Source: Arhodomonas sp051195215 (GTDB lineage: Bacteria > Pseudomonadota > Gammaproteobacteria > Nitrococcales > Nitrococcaceae). Taken from it: a stretch of DNA of 64,000 bases. The position numbers and the translations under genes were made by a program. Under the pieces are notes generated by a model. The model made no database searches and had not been told where the DNA came from. It saw only the letters and a program-made list of their open reading frames with translations. Positions 17,462 to 25,572 of the stretch are shown piece after piece. The stretch is from NCBI RefSeq assembly GCF_051195215.1, contig NZ_JBNAZM010000001.1, positions 248,001 to 312,000 of the forward strand. The letters run 5' to 3'. Positions within the stretch are counted from its first letter, which is position 1. Every line of letters starts with the position of its first letter.

Positions 17462-17902
17462 TCACCAGCCGCGCCAGCGGGCGTAGTCGTCCAGGAAGTC
17501 CTCGATGATCCGATCCTTGGAGAACGACTTCACCCGCCGCTCCTCGGCCTCCTCGCCAGGATTCTGCACCGAGACGTAGGCGATTCGCGGACCCTGGCCA
17601 TGTCCCATGGCGGGGAAGGCGAATGACATCTTGTGATAGGCATGCCCCCGAATGGCGTAGGAGAATTCCTCCTCGCCGTTGTAATACACGGTCATGGACG
17701 CGTGGTTCATGCCCTTCTCGATCTGAACCTCTCGACCGTGGCGTGCCAGCTCGTCCTTGAGCTCGTTGAACGCGGACATCACCGTGTTCTCGAAGAAGTC
17801 CGCAAGCTCCTTGCGCCAGTCCGAGAGCTCGTCTTCGGGGGTCTCCTGCGGGCCGCCGCGGCGGCTTAGGATTCGATTGAGTCGCTCGCGCCAATCCTTC
17901 AT
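17462..17902 (-). CDS. Conserved-looking hypothetical protein downstream of BCCT transporter
   Basis: I do not recognise this 146-aa protein. It is soluble, with no signal peptide or membrane segment. Residues 1-70 are charged and helical (WRERLNRIL, DWRKELADFFENTVMSAFNEL). Residues 75-120 look like an antiparallel beta sheet (REVQIEKGMNHASMTVYYNG, EFSYAIRGHAYHKMSFAFP). The C-terminus is helical and ends DRIIEDFLDDYARWRGW. GGAGGAAGCC precedes the ATG, an excellent ribosome-binding site. It starts 34 bp after the BCCT stop on the same strand and a good intrinsic terminator follows, so the two genes are almost certainly one transcript. A role linked to betaine uptake is possible but unproven. 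Confidence 0.8.
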   Translation of the reverse strand: MKDWRERLNRILSRRGGPQETPEDELSDWRKELADFFENTVMSAFNELKDELARHGREVQIEKGMNHASMTVYYNGEEEFSYAIRGHAYHKMSFAFPAMGHGQGPRIAYVSVQNPGEEAEERRVKSFSKDRIIEDFLDDYARWRGW

Positions 17903-17936
17903 GGCTTCCTCCGTTAAGTCACCTGGCGAAGCGGCC

Positions 17937-19484
17937 CTATTCGGCCGGCTCTTCCTGCGGAACCGCTACCCCGGCGCGATAGACGCGCTGGCGAAGACGA
18001 CGGTCCGCGCTCAGTCCCTTGTAAAGGCTGTAGCAGACGAACAGCATCACGAGCGCGAACGGCAGGCCGGTACTCACCGATGCCGTCTGCAGCGCGCTGA
18101 GCGCCTTCTGGCCGCCCACCCAGAGAAGCACACCGGCCACCACACCCTCGGTGACCGCCCAGAAAATCTTCTGACCGACCGGCGGGTTGGGATCCCCCCC
18201 CGAGGTGAGGATGTCGATCACGAGCGAGCCGGAGTCCGAGGAGGTCACGAAGAACGTCGCCACGATCAGCACCGCGATGGTGCTGGAAATGGCCGCCAGC
18301 GGCAGCTTGTCGAGCAGCACGAAAAGTGCGGTGTCGACGTTCTCATTCACCGCCGAGGCAATGCCGCCGCCGCCGAAGAGCTCCATGTAGAGCCCGGTAT
18401 TGCCGAACACCGTCATCCAAAGGAAGGTGAGCAGTGTCGGTACCAGCAGCACGCCGCCGACGAATTCGCGGATCGTGCGCCCCTTGGAGACCCGGGCGAT
18501 GAACATGCCCACGAACGGCGCCCAGGAAATCCACCAGCCCCAATAGAACAGCGTCCAGGACTTGGCCCACTCGTGACCGGCCTCGTCATAGGCGCGGACC
18601 TTGAACGACAGCGGCACGAGCTGCCGAATGTACTCGCCGATGTTCTGCACCAGCGAATCCAGCAGGAATACCGTCGGCCCCATGACGAACACGAACAGCA
18701 TCAGAATAAGGGCGAGCACCAGGTTCATCTCGGAAAGACGGCGTATGCCCTTGTCCAGGCCCGTGACCACGGACACGGTCGCCGCCGCCGTGATGACGGC
18801 GATGAGCAGCACCTGCTGGGCCGTGCCCTTGTCCATCAGCCCCAGGTAGTCGAGACCCGCATTGATCTGCATCACGCCGAGGCCCAGTGACGTCGCGAGG
18901 CCGAAAAGGGTGCCGAAGACAGCGAGGATCTCCACGCCATGCCCGATGGGGCCGTCGATCTTGTCACCGATGAGCGGGAAAAGTGTCGACCGGATCTGCA
19001 GCGGCAGGTCGTGGCGAAAACTGAAGAACGCGAGCGCCAGTGCCAGCACCACGTATACGCCCCAGGGATGAAGCCCCCAGTGGAAGAACGTGATCGCCAT
19101 GGCATTCTGGGCCGCCGCCGCCGTCTCGCCCGGGCCAGCAGGCGGCGAGAGGTAGTGGAACATTGGCTCGGCGACGCCCCAGAACACCAGCCCGATCCCC
19201 ATACCGGCGCTGAAGAGCATGGCGAACCAGGTCGGGTAGCTGAAGTCCGGCTCGTCGTGGTCCTTGCCCAGACGGATGTTGCCGAACGGACTGAAGAACA
19301 GAAACACGGCGAACACCAGGAACGCCGTCATCGACAGAATATAGAACCAGCCGAAGTTGCTGGAGATGTAGCTGAGTACGTCGCTGAACGCCTCGTTCAT
19401 ATTGTCCGTATAAGTAACGCCGAACAACACGAACAAGACGATCACCACCGCCGAAGTCCAGAAGACCGGTGGGTTGACCTTCAT
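17937..19484 (-). CDS. BCCT-family betaine/carnitine/choline transporter
   Basis: Sodium- or proton-coupled inner-membrane carrier for trimethylammonium compatible solutes. The 515-aa product has about twelve hydrophobic segments, starting with PPVFWTSAVVIVLFVLFGV. It has the family signature region WTLFYWGWWISWAPFVGMFI followed by ARVSKGRTIREF, and the glycine-rich FSAGMGIGLVFWGVAEP segment near the first substrate-site helix. The C-terminal tail is short and ends with acidic residues. AAAGGAG lies 7 nt before ATG 19484; an upstream in-frame start is unlikely. A 26-bp near-perfect palindrome sits 40-65 bp upstream. The substrate cannot be fixed from sequence. Confidence 0.93.
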   Translation of the reverse strand: MKVNPPVFWTSAVVIVLFVLFGVTYTDNMNEAFSDVLSYISSNFGWFYILSMTAFLVFAVFLFFSPFGNIRLGKDHDEPDFSYPTWFAMLFSAGMGIGLVFWGVAEPMFHYLSPPAGPGETAAAAQNAMAITFFHWGLHPWGVYVVLALALAFFSFRHDLPLQIRSTLFPLIGDKIDGPIGHGVEILAVFGTLFGLATSLGLGVMQINAGLDYLGLMDKGTAQQVLLIAVITAAATVSVVTGLDKGIRRLSEMNLVLALILMLFVFVMGPTVFLLDSLVQNIGEYIRQLVPLSFKVRAYDEAGHEWAKSWTLFYWGWWISWAPFVGMFIARVSKGRTIREFVGGVLLVPTLLTFLWMTVFGNTGLYMELFGGGGIASAVNENVDTALFVLLDKLPLAAISSTIAVLIVATFFVTSSDSGSLVIDILTSGGDPNPPVGQKIFWAVTEGVVAGVLLWVGGQKALSALQTASVSTGLPFALVMLFVCYSLYKGLSADRRLRQRVYRAGVAVPQEEPAE

Positions 19485-19524
19485 GCAATCGCTCCTTTTC
19501 GGCCTCGCACGCAAATGAGTGGCA

Positions 19525-19550
19525 CCGCCCGTACCGTACGGTATGGGCGG
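19525..19550. promoter_or_regulatory. 26-bp near-perfect palindrome upstream of the BCCT gene
   Basis: Centred between 19537 and 19538, twelve of thirteen pairs are complementary; the only exception is a G-T pair at 19531/19544. The core is TACCGTACGGTA with CCGCCC and GGGCGG flanks, and a further 4-bp match (19519-19522 with 19551-19554) extends it after a 2-nt bulge. Its position 41-66 bp before the transporter start suits an operator for a dimeric regulator, although a transcript hairpin is also possible. Confidence 0.5.
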
Positions 19551-19604
19551 CCACGCGTATGCTAAACGTAATCGGGTATCAACGACAGACGGCGGGGAAA
19601 ACCG

Positions 19605-20435
19605 TCACCGGGCGTCGGGCTGACCCGCCCGGTCCAGCGCTTCGAGCGCGGCGAGTTCGTCGGAGGAGAAACCGGCGGCTAGACGGGCATCCACGTTGAA
19701 CGGGCCTTTCACACGCCCACGCATGTAATGGCCAAGCAACTCGCGAAACGTCGGCTCGGCATCGACGTCACGCTGCTCGCAGGCCCAGCGGAACCAGCGC
19801 GAGCCGATGGCGACGTGGGGCACCTCTTCATCGAGGATCACCCGCAGGATATCCGCCGTATCGCTGTCCCCGGCTTCCTCCAGGCGGCGAATCATGTCGG
19901 GTGTCACGTCCAGCCCGCGCGCCTCCAGTACGCGGGGCACGAGGGCCATGCGGACGAGCACGTCGTGAGCGGTATCCTCGACCATTTCCCACAAGCCATT
20001 GTGGGCGGGAAAGTCGCCGTAAGCGTAGCCGAGCTCTTCGAGACGACGGGCGAGCAGCGTAAAGTGACGAGCCTCGTCCTCGGCCACGCGCAACCAGTCG
20101 TCGTAATAGGCGCGGGGCAGGCCGCGAAAGCGGTACGCGGCGTCCAACGCCAGATTGATGGCGTTGAACTCGATATGAGTAACCGCGTGGATCAGCGCCG
20201 CACGGCCGTCGACGCTGCCGAGCCGACGTCTCGGCAACGCCCTTGGCGGGACGAGCTCCGGTCTCTCCGGCCGCCCGGGCGGGCCGATCGGCCGCGCTGC
20301 GGGCCTCGCCGGCGGTTCGCTGAGTTGCCCCGCCTGCCAGTCGGCCCGAAGCGCATGCACCGCGTCGACCTTGGCGTCGGGTCGTGCCAGGTCGATACAC
20401 GCCTCCAGGCGTTCGAGCACGCCACTAGCGCTCAT
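19605..20435 (-). CDS. DUF455 ferritin-like protein
   Basis: The 276-aa product belongs to the DUF455 family, predicted ferritin-like four-helix proteins with two carboxylate/histidine motifs. Candidate metal ligands are in HIEFNAINLALD (about residue 105), AEDEARHFTLLARRL (about 140) and DEEVPHVAIGSRWF (about 215). The arginine/proline-rich stretch at residues 50-70 is a probable linker. The internal ATG at 20435 gives the family N-terminus (MSASGVLERLEACIDLARPD) and overlaps the glycerate kinase stop by 11 bp, so the genes are translationally coupled. Biochemical role is not established in the family. Confidence 0.85.
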   Translation of the reverse strand: MSASGVLERLEACIDLARPDAKVDAVHALRADWQAGQLSEPPARPAARPIGPPGRPERPELVPPRALPRRRLGSVDGRAALIHAVTHIEFNAINLALDAAYRFRGLPRAYYDDWLRVAEDEARHFTLLARRLEELGYAYGDFPAHNGLWEMVEDTAHDVLVRMALVPRVLEARGLDVTPDMIRRLEEAGDSDTADILRVILDEEVPHVAIGSRWFRWACEQRDVDAEPTFRELLGHYMRGRVKGPFNVDARLAAGFSSDELAALEALDRAGQPDAR

Positions 20436-21663
20436 CGCTGCCCTGATGCAGGCCAATGACAACGTCCATGACGTTCGTGCCGGTCGGGCCCGTATGTAGC
20501 AAGTCACCGCTGGCGGCCAGGTAGCGGCCGGCATCGGCGCATTCCAGCGCCGTTGCCGCCGGCGCTCCGTAGGCCGTTCCGCGCTCGACGGTGCCGCCAT
20601 CCACCACAGCCCCGGCCGCTTCGGTAGGACCGTCTGCACCGTCGGTGCCGCCACCGAGGAGCCAGCAACCCGAATGCCCGGCGAGCTCGGTGGCTGCAGC
20701 CAGGGTCAGTGCCTGCATGCGACCGCCCTCGCCCGGCTCGCGCGGGAGCACGACGGTGGGCTCGCCGCCCCACACGTGCACCCCGGGCGCCCCGTCGATG
20801 ACAGTGCGGGCGAGCTCCCGTCCGAGAGCGACGGCGTCGCCTTCGAGAAATACGTCGTCGTGAACCGTGACCGCATAGCCGCGGCGCTGAGCCTCTTCCG
20901 CGGCGGCATGACGGGCGTGGCGGTTAGTGGCCACAAGATGGGTTTCCAGGGCGGAGAAACACGGGTCGTCCGGCGATGGCGGCGCTTCGGCCTCGGCGCA
21001 GAGGTCGCGAAACTCGGCTTGCAGCGGCGAACGGTCCGGGTCGGGATCGGGCACCAGAGGCCCCGAGCCGATGGCGACCGGATCATCCCCCTGGACGTCG
21101 GAAATCACCAACTGCCTGGCTTCACGCCCGTCGAGCCAGCGCGCGAGCCGGCCGCCCTTGACCCGCGAGAAACGCTTGCGAATGCGGTTCATGGCGATGA
21201 TGTCCAGCCCGCTCGCCAGCAGCCGGCGGTTGAGTTCGGCGAGTTGCTCGGCACCGGCCTCGTCGGCGAGCAGCTCCAGCAACGCGGAGGTCCCCCCCGA
21301 TACGAGCAGCAGAAAACGGGCGTTCGCCGGAGCCTCCCGGAGAAAGTCCACCGCTGCCCGTCCGGCCTCGAGGCTACGCCCGTCCGGAACCGGGTGAGCG
21401 GACTCCACCACGCGAAAACGTGCGTCCGCCGTGATCGCTTCGTCCAGGTAGCCTTCGCGGGTGACCACGAGCCCGGAGGTGACGCGGTCACCCAGGACGT
21501 CCATCGCGCCGTGTGCCATGGAGCAGCCGGCCTTGCCCAGCGCGAGCACGTGCCACTCGCCGGACAAGGGGTGGTCCTCGAGCCAGCGACGCACAGCGCT
21601 GCGGCCCTTCACCGCCTCGATGGCGGCGTGATACATCGCTTCCAGATCGTTGTTGACGCTCAT
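20425..21663 (-). CDS. Glycerate 2-kinase (MOFRL family)
   Basis: Cytosolic kinase that phosphorylates D-glycerate to 2-phosphoglycerate, feeding it into glycolysis. The 412-aa product has the N-terminal nucleotide-binding region (LALGKAGCSMAHGAMDVLG, VSGGTSALLELL) and the C-terminal MOFRL domain with GGTDGADGPTEAAGA. The ATG at 21663 has GGAG 5 nt upstream; a GTG two codons earlier is less likely. It begins 2 nt after the metZ stop and overlaps the DUF455 gene, making a tight three-gene end to the long operon. The pathway supplying glycerate is not visible here. Confidence 0.9.
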   Translation of the reverse strand: MSVNNDLEAMYHAAIEAVKGRSAVRRWLEDHPLSGEWHVLALGKAGCSMAHGAMDVLGDRVTSGLVVTREGYLDEAITADARFRVVESAHPVPDGRSLEAGRAAVDFLREAPANARFLLLVSGGTSALLELLADEAGAEQLAELNRRLLASGLDIIAMNRIRKRFSRVKGGRLARWLDGREARQLVISDVQGDDPVAIGSGPLVPDPDPDRSPLQAEFRDLCAEAEAPPSPDDPCFSALETHLVATNRHARHAAAEEAQRRGYAVTVHDDVFLEGDAVALGRELARTVIDGAPGVHVWGGEPTVVLPREPGEGGRMQALTLAAATELAGHSGCWLLGGGTDGADGPTEAAGAVVDGGTVERGTAYGAPAATALECADAGRYLAASGDLLHTGPTGTNVMDVVIGLHQGSDER

Positions 21664-21665
21664 CC

Positions 21666-22859
21666 TCACTCCAGTCGCTGCAGGCCGCGCGCCAGATCGT
21701 TCTTGATATCGTCCACGTCCTCCAGGCCCACCGAGATCCTCAACAACCCTTCGCCGATACCGGCGGCACGGCGCTGGTCGTCGGTGTTGCGGCCGTGCGT
21801 GGTGGTAGCCGGATGGGTGATGGTCGTGCGCGTATCGCCGAGGTTGGCCGTGATGGAGAGCATGCGCGTGGCATCCACCACCGCCCAGGCATTGTCGCGC
21901 CCGCCGACCACATCGAAGGAGACGATGCCGCCGAAACCGCGCTGCTGCCGTGCGGCCAGCACATGCTGCGCGTGGCTCTCGAGGCCGGGATAGTAGACCC
22001 GCTCCACCGCCGGGTGTGTCTCCAGCCAGCCCGCCAGAGCCGCGGCGTTTTCGCCATGCGCTCGCATGCGCACTGCCAGGGTCTCCAGGCCCTTGAGAAA
22101 TACCCAGGCGTTGAACGGGCTCATGCAGGGGCCGGCATTGCGGAGGAAACCGCGAACCTTCTTGCCGACACGCTCGCTGTCACCGACTACCGCGCCGCCG
22201 ACACAGCGGCCCTGCCCGTCCAGGTACTTGGTCGCCGAATGCACGACGAGATCGGCTCCGAGCGCCAGAGGCCGCTGGAGTGCTGGCGTGCAGAAACAAT
22301 TGTCGACCACCAACATGACTCCGTGCTCTCGCGCGATGCCGGCAAGGCGTTCCAGGTCGACCAGCTCCGTGAGCGGGTTGGAAGGGGTCTCCACGAACAG
22401 CATGCGCGTTCGGGGAGTGATCGCCGCCTCCCACGCCGCAAGGTCAGCGAGGGGCACGAACGTGGTCGACACGCCGAAACGGCTCAAGTGATTGTTGAAC
22501 AGCGATACCGTGGAGCCGAACAGGCTCGCCGAGGCGACGATGTGATCGCCGCCGTCGAGCAACGCCATGCAGGTGGAGAGGATTGCGGACATGCCGGAGG
22601 CGGTTCCGACACAGGCCTCCCCCCCTTCCATGGCGGCGAGCCGTTCCTCGAAGGTGCGCACGGTGGGGTTGGTGAAGCGTGAGTAGATGTTGCCCGGCTC
22701 GGTCTCCGCGAACTTCGCTGCCGCTTCCGCCGCACTGCCATAGGTGAAGCTGGACGTGGTGAAGATCGGCTCGGCGTGCTCCTGCTCCGGCGTGCGTTGC
22801 TGGCCGGCCCGCACGCCAAGCGTCGCCGTGCCCCAGCCCTGGCTGTCGCTGTCGCTCAT
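21666..22859 (-). CDS. metZ: O-succinylhomoserine sulfhydrylase MetZ
   Basis: PLP enzyme of the Cys/Met metabolism family that makes homocysteine from O-succinylhomoserine and sulfide. The 397-aa product contains the SRFTNPTVRTFEERLAAMEG and SGMSAILSTCMALLDGGDH blocks. VVDNCFCTPALQRPLALGAD and the lysine motif HSATKYLDGQGR (about residue 208) follow. The DNCFCTP sequence and position downstream of purF are those of metZ in pseudomonads and relatives, favouring this over cystathionine gamma-synthase. A bulged hairpin lies in the 271-bp gap between purF and metZ. Confidence 0.92.
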   Translation of the reverse strand: MSDSDSQGWGTATLGVRAGQQRTPEQEHAEPIFTTSSFTYGSAAEAAAKFAETEPGNIYSRFTNPTVRTFEERLAAMEGGEACVGTASGMSAILSTCMALLDGGDHIVASASLFGSTVSLFNNHLSRFGVSTTFVPLADLAAWEAAITPRTRMLFVETPSNPLTELVDLERLAGIAREHGVMLVVDNCFCTPALQRPLALGADLVVHSATKYLDGQGRCVGGAVVGDSERVGKKVRGFLRNAGPCMSPFNAWVFLKGLETLAVRMRAHGENAAALAGWLETHPAVERVYYPGLESHAQHVLAARQQRGFGGIVSFDVVGGRDNAWAVVDATRMLSITANLGDTRTTITHPATTTHGRNTDDQRRAAGIGEGLLRISVGLEDVDDIKNDLARGLQRLE

Positions 22860-22968
22860 AACTGACCTCTGACTGCTCGATCTGCGGCTGCGGCGGGGAA
22901 GCAGCCCGGGGCCCGATGTCGTACCCCGGCAGGTGCGCGGGGGAGACTACAACCGGCCCTGAACACAA

Positions 22969-23005
22969 CGGCCCGCGGTTCGCCGGGAGCGAACGACGCG
23001 GGCCG
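22969..23005 (-). terminator. Bulged 15-bp hairpin between purF and metZ
   Basis: Bases 22969-22983 pair with 22989-22994 and 22997-23005 (6 plus 9 perfect pairs, a 2-nt bulge, 5-nt loop). On the minus strand the structure is followed only by a T-poor TTGTGTT. It may attenuate read-through from purF into metZ, or be a processed leader of metZ. Confidence 0.5.
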
Positions 23006-23130
23006 CTGCTCCTCGCTTTAGCCGCATTTGTTGGGCGCCCGCAAGCTGAGAACTCAAATCGGCGCCGGAACGACTTTCCACTTTTTGGCAAAGTGCCTCA
23101 CTCTACGGTAAGGCGAGGGCTCCCGGAGTG

Positions 23131-24648
23131 TCAATCGGCGCGCCCGAGTGCGCGATCCAGATTGGCGGCGGCACCCTGGCCGGTCTGCTGTTTCGCGTCG
23201 TCGGAGCGCACCATCTCGAGCTCCTGCAGATACGCATCCGTGACATCGCCGGTGATGTACTCGCCGTCGAAGCACGAGCAGTCGAAGCGCTCCAGCGCCT
23301 CATTGCCCTCGCGCACGGCGGTCATCAAGTCGTCGAGATCCTGGTAGATCACGCGGTCGGCACCGATGACCTCCGCGATCGTCGCTTCGTCACGACCGTG
23401 GGCGAGGAGCTCGTGGGCGGCGGGCATATCGATGCCATAGACGTTCGGGTGTCGCACCGGCGGCGCGGCGGAGGCGAAATAGACCTTGTTCGCCCCCACC
23501 TCTCGTGTCATCTGTATGATCTGCTGGCTGGTGGTGCCACGCACGACCGAATCATCCACCAGCAGCACGTTCTTGCCGCGAAACTCGAGCTCGATGGGAT
23601 TGAGCTTCTGGCGCACCGACTTCTTGCGTACCGACTGACCGGGCATGATGAACGTGCGCCCGATGTAACGGTTCTTGATGAACCCCTCGCGGTAAGTCAC
23701 CCCGAGCTCGTAGGCCATGTCGAGCGCGGCGGTCCGGCTGGTGTCGGGCACGGGGATGATCACGTCGATATCGTGATCGGCCCATTCGCGCATGATCTTA
23801 CGTGCGAGCATCCGCCCCATCCGCAGCCGCGACTTGTACACCGAGACATCGTCCATGATGGAGTCCGGACGGGCGAGGTACACGTACTCGAAGATGCACG
23901 GGGCGAGCACGGGGTTCTCCGCGCACTGGCGTGTATGCAGGTTGCCCTCGAGGTCGATGAAGACCGCCTCGCCGGGCGCGACGTCCCGGATACGCTCGAA
24001 GCCGAGCACGTCGAGGGCCACGCTCTCGGAGGCGATCATGTACTCGGTGCCCTCCTCGGTGTCGCGGCGCCCGAAGCACAGTGGGCGGATGCCGTAGGAA
24101 TCCCGGAAGCTGACCACGCCGTAGCCATTGATCATCGCCACCGCGGCGAAGCCGCCCCGGCAACGCCGCTGCACACCCTCGACGGCGTTGAAGATGTCCT
24201 TCTCGTCGATGTGCAGCTTGCGCATCTCGCCCAGCTCGTGGGCGAAGACGTTGAGCAGGATCTCGGAATCCGAGTTCGTATTGATATGGCGCAGATCCTC
24301 GAGGTAGAGATCGCGCTTGATCTGCTCGGCGTTGGTCAGGTTGCCGTTGTGCGCGAGGCTGATGCCGTAGGGTGAATTGACATAGAACGGCTGCGCTTCG
24401 GCGGAGCTCGCGCAACCCGCCGTGGGATAGCGCACGTGGCCGATGCCCACGTTGCCCTGGAGCTGGAGCATGTGCTGCGTGCGGAAGACGTCCCGCACCA
24501 GGCCGTTGCTCTTGCGCAGATACAGCCGCCCCTGATCGTAGGTCATGATACCGGCGGCGTCCTGCCCCCGATGCTGGAGCACGGTCAGGCCGTCATACAG
24601 CGACTGGTTCACCGGCCCACAGCCGACCATGCCGATCACACCGCACAT
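23131..24648 (-). CDS. purF: Amidophosphoribosyltransferase PurF
   Basis: First committed enzyme of purine synthesis, making 5-phosphoribosylamine from PRPP and glutamine. The 505-aa product starts MCGVIGMVG, so cysteine 2 becomes the N-terminal nucleophile of the glutaminase domain after Met removal. This is followed by QHRGQDAAGI and GHVRYPTAGC. The PRTase half (about residues 270-470) has the PRPP loop VLLVDDSVVRGTTSQQ. Length is normal. It follows cvpA by 27 bp, the conserved cvpA-purF pair. Confidence 0.97.
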   Translation of the reverse strand: MCGVIGMVGCGPVNQSLYDGLTVLQHRGQDAAGIMTYDQGRLYLRKSNGLVRDVFRTQHMLQLQGNVGIGHVRYPTAGCASSAEAQPFYVNSPYGISLAHNGNLTNAEQIKRDLYLEDLRHINTNSDSEILLNVFAHELGEMRKLHIDEKDIFNAVEGVQRRCRGGFAAVAMINGYGVVSFRDSYGIRPLCFGRRDTEEGTEYMIASESVALDVLGFERIRDVAPGEAVFIDLEGNLHTRQCAENPVLAPCIFEYVYLARPDSIMDDVSVYKSRLRMGRMLARKIMREWADHDIDVIIPVPDTSRTAALDMAYELGVTYREGFIKNRYIGRTFIMPGQSVRKKSVRQKLNPIELEFRGKNVLLVDDSVVRGTTSQQIIQMTREVGANKVYFASAAPPVRHPNVYGIDMPAAHELLAHGRDEATIAEVIGADRVIYQDLDDLMTAVREGNEALERFDCSCFDGEYITGDVTDAYLQELEMVRSDDAKQQTGQGAAANLDRALGRAD

Positions 24649-24675
24649 TGCGTATCGTGCCTCCGCTTGCCGTCT

Positions 24676-25272
24676 TCACTCAGAGGGTCGATCACCCGGC
24701 CCCGTCTCCGGTGGCCGCGGATCACCGCAGAATTCGCGCCAGTAGTCCCGCGCCGGCGTTCCCTCGGCCACGCGCTCGTCGTCGAGCGGCGAGTAGACCC
24801 GCAGATCCGTGAGCCAGTGGCGCACGCCGAGGGCGCAGACCCGGGGCGTGAACCAGGCCACGAGCGTCGATTCCCGCCACCAGACCTCCCGCGGGACGGC
24901 CGTGAGCCCCGCTATCAGGACGGCGACCCCGATGATCACCACCCCGCGCAGGCCGCCGAACACCACCCCCAGCGCCCGGTCCGTGCCGGACAGCCCGGTA
25001 CGCCCCACCAGCTGCCCCGCCACATAGTTGACGATGGCTCCGACGAGGAGAACCCCGACGAAAATCAGCCCGAAGGCCGCAGCGATCCGAAACGTCGGGG
25101 AATCGATATAGTCGGCGAGCCAGACCGATGCCGTCTGCGCATGGCGGATGCTCAGCCACGCCGCGGCACCCCAGGCAACGATGGAGAGGACTTCCCTGAC
25201 GAAGCCCCGCACGATGCTGATAAGAACGGACACGGCTATGACGCCGAGCAAGACGAGATCCAGCCAGTTCAT
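24676..25272 (-). CDS. cvpA: CvpA family membrane protein
   Basis: The 198-aa inner-membrane protein has four hydrophobic segments starting with WLDLVLLGVIAVSVLISIV, followed by RGFVREVLSI, the typical CvpA signature. CvpA is needed for colicin V production in E. coli and for bile/envelope stress tolerance elsewhere; its molecular activity is unresolved. The ATG at 25272 gives the usual MNWLD start; upstream codons are open but non-homologous. The C-terminus is about 35 aa longer than E. coli CvpA and rich in charged residues. It is upstream of purF in the same orientation. Confidence 0.9.
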   Translation of the reverse strand: MNWLDLVLLGVIAVSVLISIVRGFVREVLSIVAWGAAAWLSIRHAQTASVWLADYIDSPTFRIAAAFGLIFVGVLLVGAIVNYVAGQLVGRTGLSGTDRALGVVFGGLRGVVIIGVAVLIAGLTAVPREVWWRESTLVAWFTPRVCALGVRHWLTDLRVYSPLDDERVAEGTPARDYWREFCGDPRPPETGPGDRPSE

Positions 25273-25572
25273 GCACGAGCCCGCACGTTGCACGCATACC
25301 CGGCCCACCGGCCAACCACACCGGGTCGCCCGGGGCGAGCCTTGTCCACTGCCAATGGCCCCAACCTGTCAACGACCAGAGAAAGCTCCATAGTGCCGGG
25401 GAATTGGACGCAGTCTGCGAGTCAGGGCCACGAAGACAGCTGGAACGATGACCGCGAGTCTACCAGATGCCCCTCTCCCGTGTCCCTTCGATGCGAGCGC
25501 GCCCTTGCCTCACGCGAGCGCCCCTGTCGGCCGACGAGTGGCCCGCCGCGCCTGCAGGGCGGAAACCGTGGC
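25273..25572. other. cvpA upstream region (300 bp)
   Basis: No gene, clear promoter or terminator was found between the SPOR-domain gene and cvpA. The gap is unusually wide for an operon that is otherwise tightly packed, so an internal promoter for cvpA-purF is plausible but not visible as good consensus boxes. Confidence 0.3.
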
